DNA of 64,000 bases from Labyrinthula sp. Ha (taxonomy: Eukaryota; Sar; Bigyra; Labyrinthulida; Labyrinthulaceae). A model generated the notes under the pieces. It had not been told where the DNA came from. It did no database searches and saw nothing but the letters and a program-made list of their open reading frames with translations. This document shows positions 62,701 to 64,000 of this stretch, in pieces. The position numbers were made by a program, and so were the translations under genes. Numbering within the stretch: position 1 is the stretch's first letter; each line of letters begins with the position of its first letter. The DNA lies in assembly GCA_015227615.1 (NCBI GenBank), contig JAALGZ010000068.1, forward strand, positions 62,001-126,000, given 5' to 3'.

Positions 62701-64000
62701 TTGACAGATTGAAACCATTTCTAAGCAATTTCAGAGTAATTGCTATGAGCTCTGGAAGTTTTGTAGGATCAGCATTGAATTGGCACATTTCGCGCAAAGA
62801 ATTATTTCCTGTTTTAATGGCAGTCAAAAAGTTTCCGTACTATTTAAAGTACAATGCTAAAGAAAAAGTGTTATTTACTGACCATAAGAAATTGGTTCAG
62901 ATATTAAATCCAAGAGAAGCGAAGTTAAAGTCCCATACTTCTAGATTAAATCGTTGGGCAATTGAGTTTATGGAATTAAACCTGGTAGCTTGTCATTTAG
63001 ACGGCTACCAGAATATTCCAGCTGATTGTTTATCGAGGTGGTTGAACCCTAAATACCATAAAACTGAAGCTGATTTAGAAGTTATTTGTAAAGCTATTTC
63101 TAGAGCTAACAGTCGCGATACAGAGTTAGATTTTTGGAGAGCGGTTGATATGCTTCATGTCTCACCTAGACATCCAGCAAGTTTGAACCTAGCGGATGTC
63201 GGCTGGGAGGTGATTGACGAAGTTTTATTATTTAACTTACAGAAAAGGGATTTAGGAGAAAGCCTTGAAGAATTGAAGAAAGAAAAGGAAAAAATATTTG
63301 TCACAAAGTCTATGATCCCTGTGCTTATTTTACATGCACATATGTGGTTCAACCATGGATCGAAAGCAAACGAAGTTAAACTGCTGAAGGATAGTTATTA
63401 TTTTGAAGCAGAAATATGGGCTCTAGTTGTTGAAGCTCATAAGGTCTTCAGACGACAATGCATGCATTGCCAGAAGCCTAGTTTAGTTGTTCGCCGAACA
63501 TTTAATATCACCGAATGGGGCAGCCGCTCTGGTGAGGTTTTATTAGCGGACTTTTTATACATCAACTCAACTGGTTGGATCTTAACACTGGTCGATAGTT
63601 TGACTAGGACAACGATATTGAGGTACTGTAAAAAAGCTACAGCCGATAACTTGGTCTCCATCCTTTGGGATTGGAATAGTCATTTTCAACTAAGAGATGA
63701 TTTTATTTTAGTGACCGATAAAGGATCACATTTTACCTCCAACGTTGTGGAGAAGTTTTTGAGAGAAAGTGGATGTAGCCACAAGTTTACTGCTACATAC
63801 GTTTCATATACTGTTGGAGCTGTAGAAGTTCAAAATCGGCAGATTTTAAGACATTTGAGAAGCATAGTAAGCGAGTTCGGTTTAGGCAATAATGGATGGC
63901 CGGATGTACTTCCAATGGTCCAGGCCTTCATTAACCAAACTCCGCTTACTTGTAGAGGTTTACGAATGTCTCCATTGGAGTTAATGATTGGAGTAGAAGG
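59752..64000 (+). mobile_element. Second Ty3/gypsy element, well preserved, runs off the window
   Basis: Order in this direction: gag (about 59752-60690) with an N-terminal coiled coil and no clear CCHC knuckle; protease (about 60910-61260, DSGA at 60970, IIGNDVL near 61205); RT (about 61650-62400, VVPKKGPKRFRLVVDFRPLN and the catalytic box WIDD at 62166-62177); RNase H (about 62580-63050, with TDAS and the DHKKL segment); integrase (from about 63320, His pair and CMHC, core Asp near 63549 and 63716, Glu near 63826). Gag and pol overlap slightly in different frames, which gypsy elements commonly bridge by frameshifting. In the visible part it looks nearly whole, with about one break. The right part is outside, so whether it carries a chromodomain or MT-A70 domain is unknown. 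It shares the WIDD box with the neighbouring element and is clearly younger. Confidence 0.92.

Overview
This is nuclear DNA of a eukaryote: split genes, a mitochondrial-type leader peptide, an ER translocon subunit, and several families of eukaryotic mobile elements. It is AT-rich and gene-poor. No line of evidence fixes the lineage. The two introns I can place from protein homology are only 28 and 29 nt, and the plant/fungal/bacterial-type (class II) DAHP synthase lacks a plastid leader. Both point to a compact microbial eukaryote (protist or fungus-like) rather than a plant or animal.

Layout. 1-4307: an old, broken Ty1/copia element with its two LTRs; the window opens about 8 bp inside the left LTR. 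4308-7248: no gene seen. 7249-11385: a tight host gene island with SEC62 (+), a coiled-coil protein (-) whose stop lies 6 bp from that of SEC62, and class II DAHP synthase (+) divergent from the coiled-coil gene. 11892-14112: a hAT DNA transposon with inverted ends, an 8-bp target duplication and a broken transposase. 14121-30984: mostly empty or decayed DNA with a copia solo LTR (21049-21232, 5-bp duplication), two small convergent 116-codon ORFs and a tRNA-like relic. 30985-31944: mitochondrial 3-hydroxyacyl-CoA dehydrogenase (-). 32716-34409: a decayed MULE/FAR1-type transposase (-). 34410-48186: a long gene-free stretch.

48195-58857 is the most interesting part. A broken Ty3/gypsy chromovirus-like element lies between two direct copies of a 617-bp hAT-type MITE. 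Its parts are in circularly permuted order: RT, RNase H, integrase, chromodomain, MT-A70 methyltransferase, polypurine tract, a single LTR, gag, protease. The 8-bp duplications of the two MITEs are swapped (gaagggct-MITE-gtacaaac ... gtacaaac-MITE-gaagggct). That is the footprint expected when a one-LTR circle carrying a MITE recombines into a chromosomal MITE. The element also carries an MT-A70 (METTL3/METTL4-like) N6-adenine methyltransferase domain downstream of its chromodomain, a cargo I do not know from gypsy elements. 59752-64000: a second Ty3/gypsy element of related type, much better preserved, running off the window end.

The host genes (protein translocation, shikimate entry, mitochondrial beta-oxidation or related acyl-CoA metabolism, one unknown coiled-coil protein) are unrelated housekeeping functions and form no pathway together.
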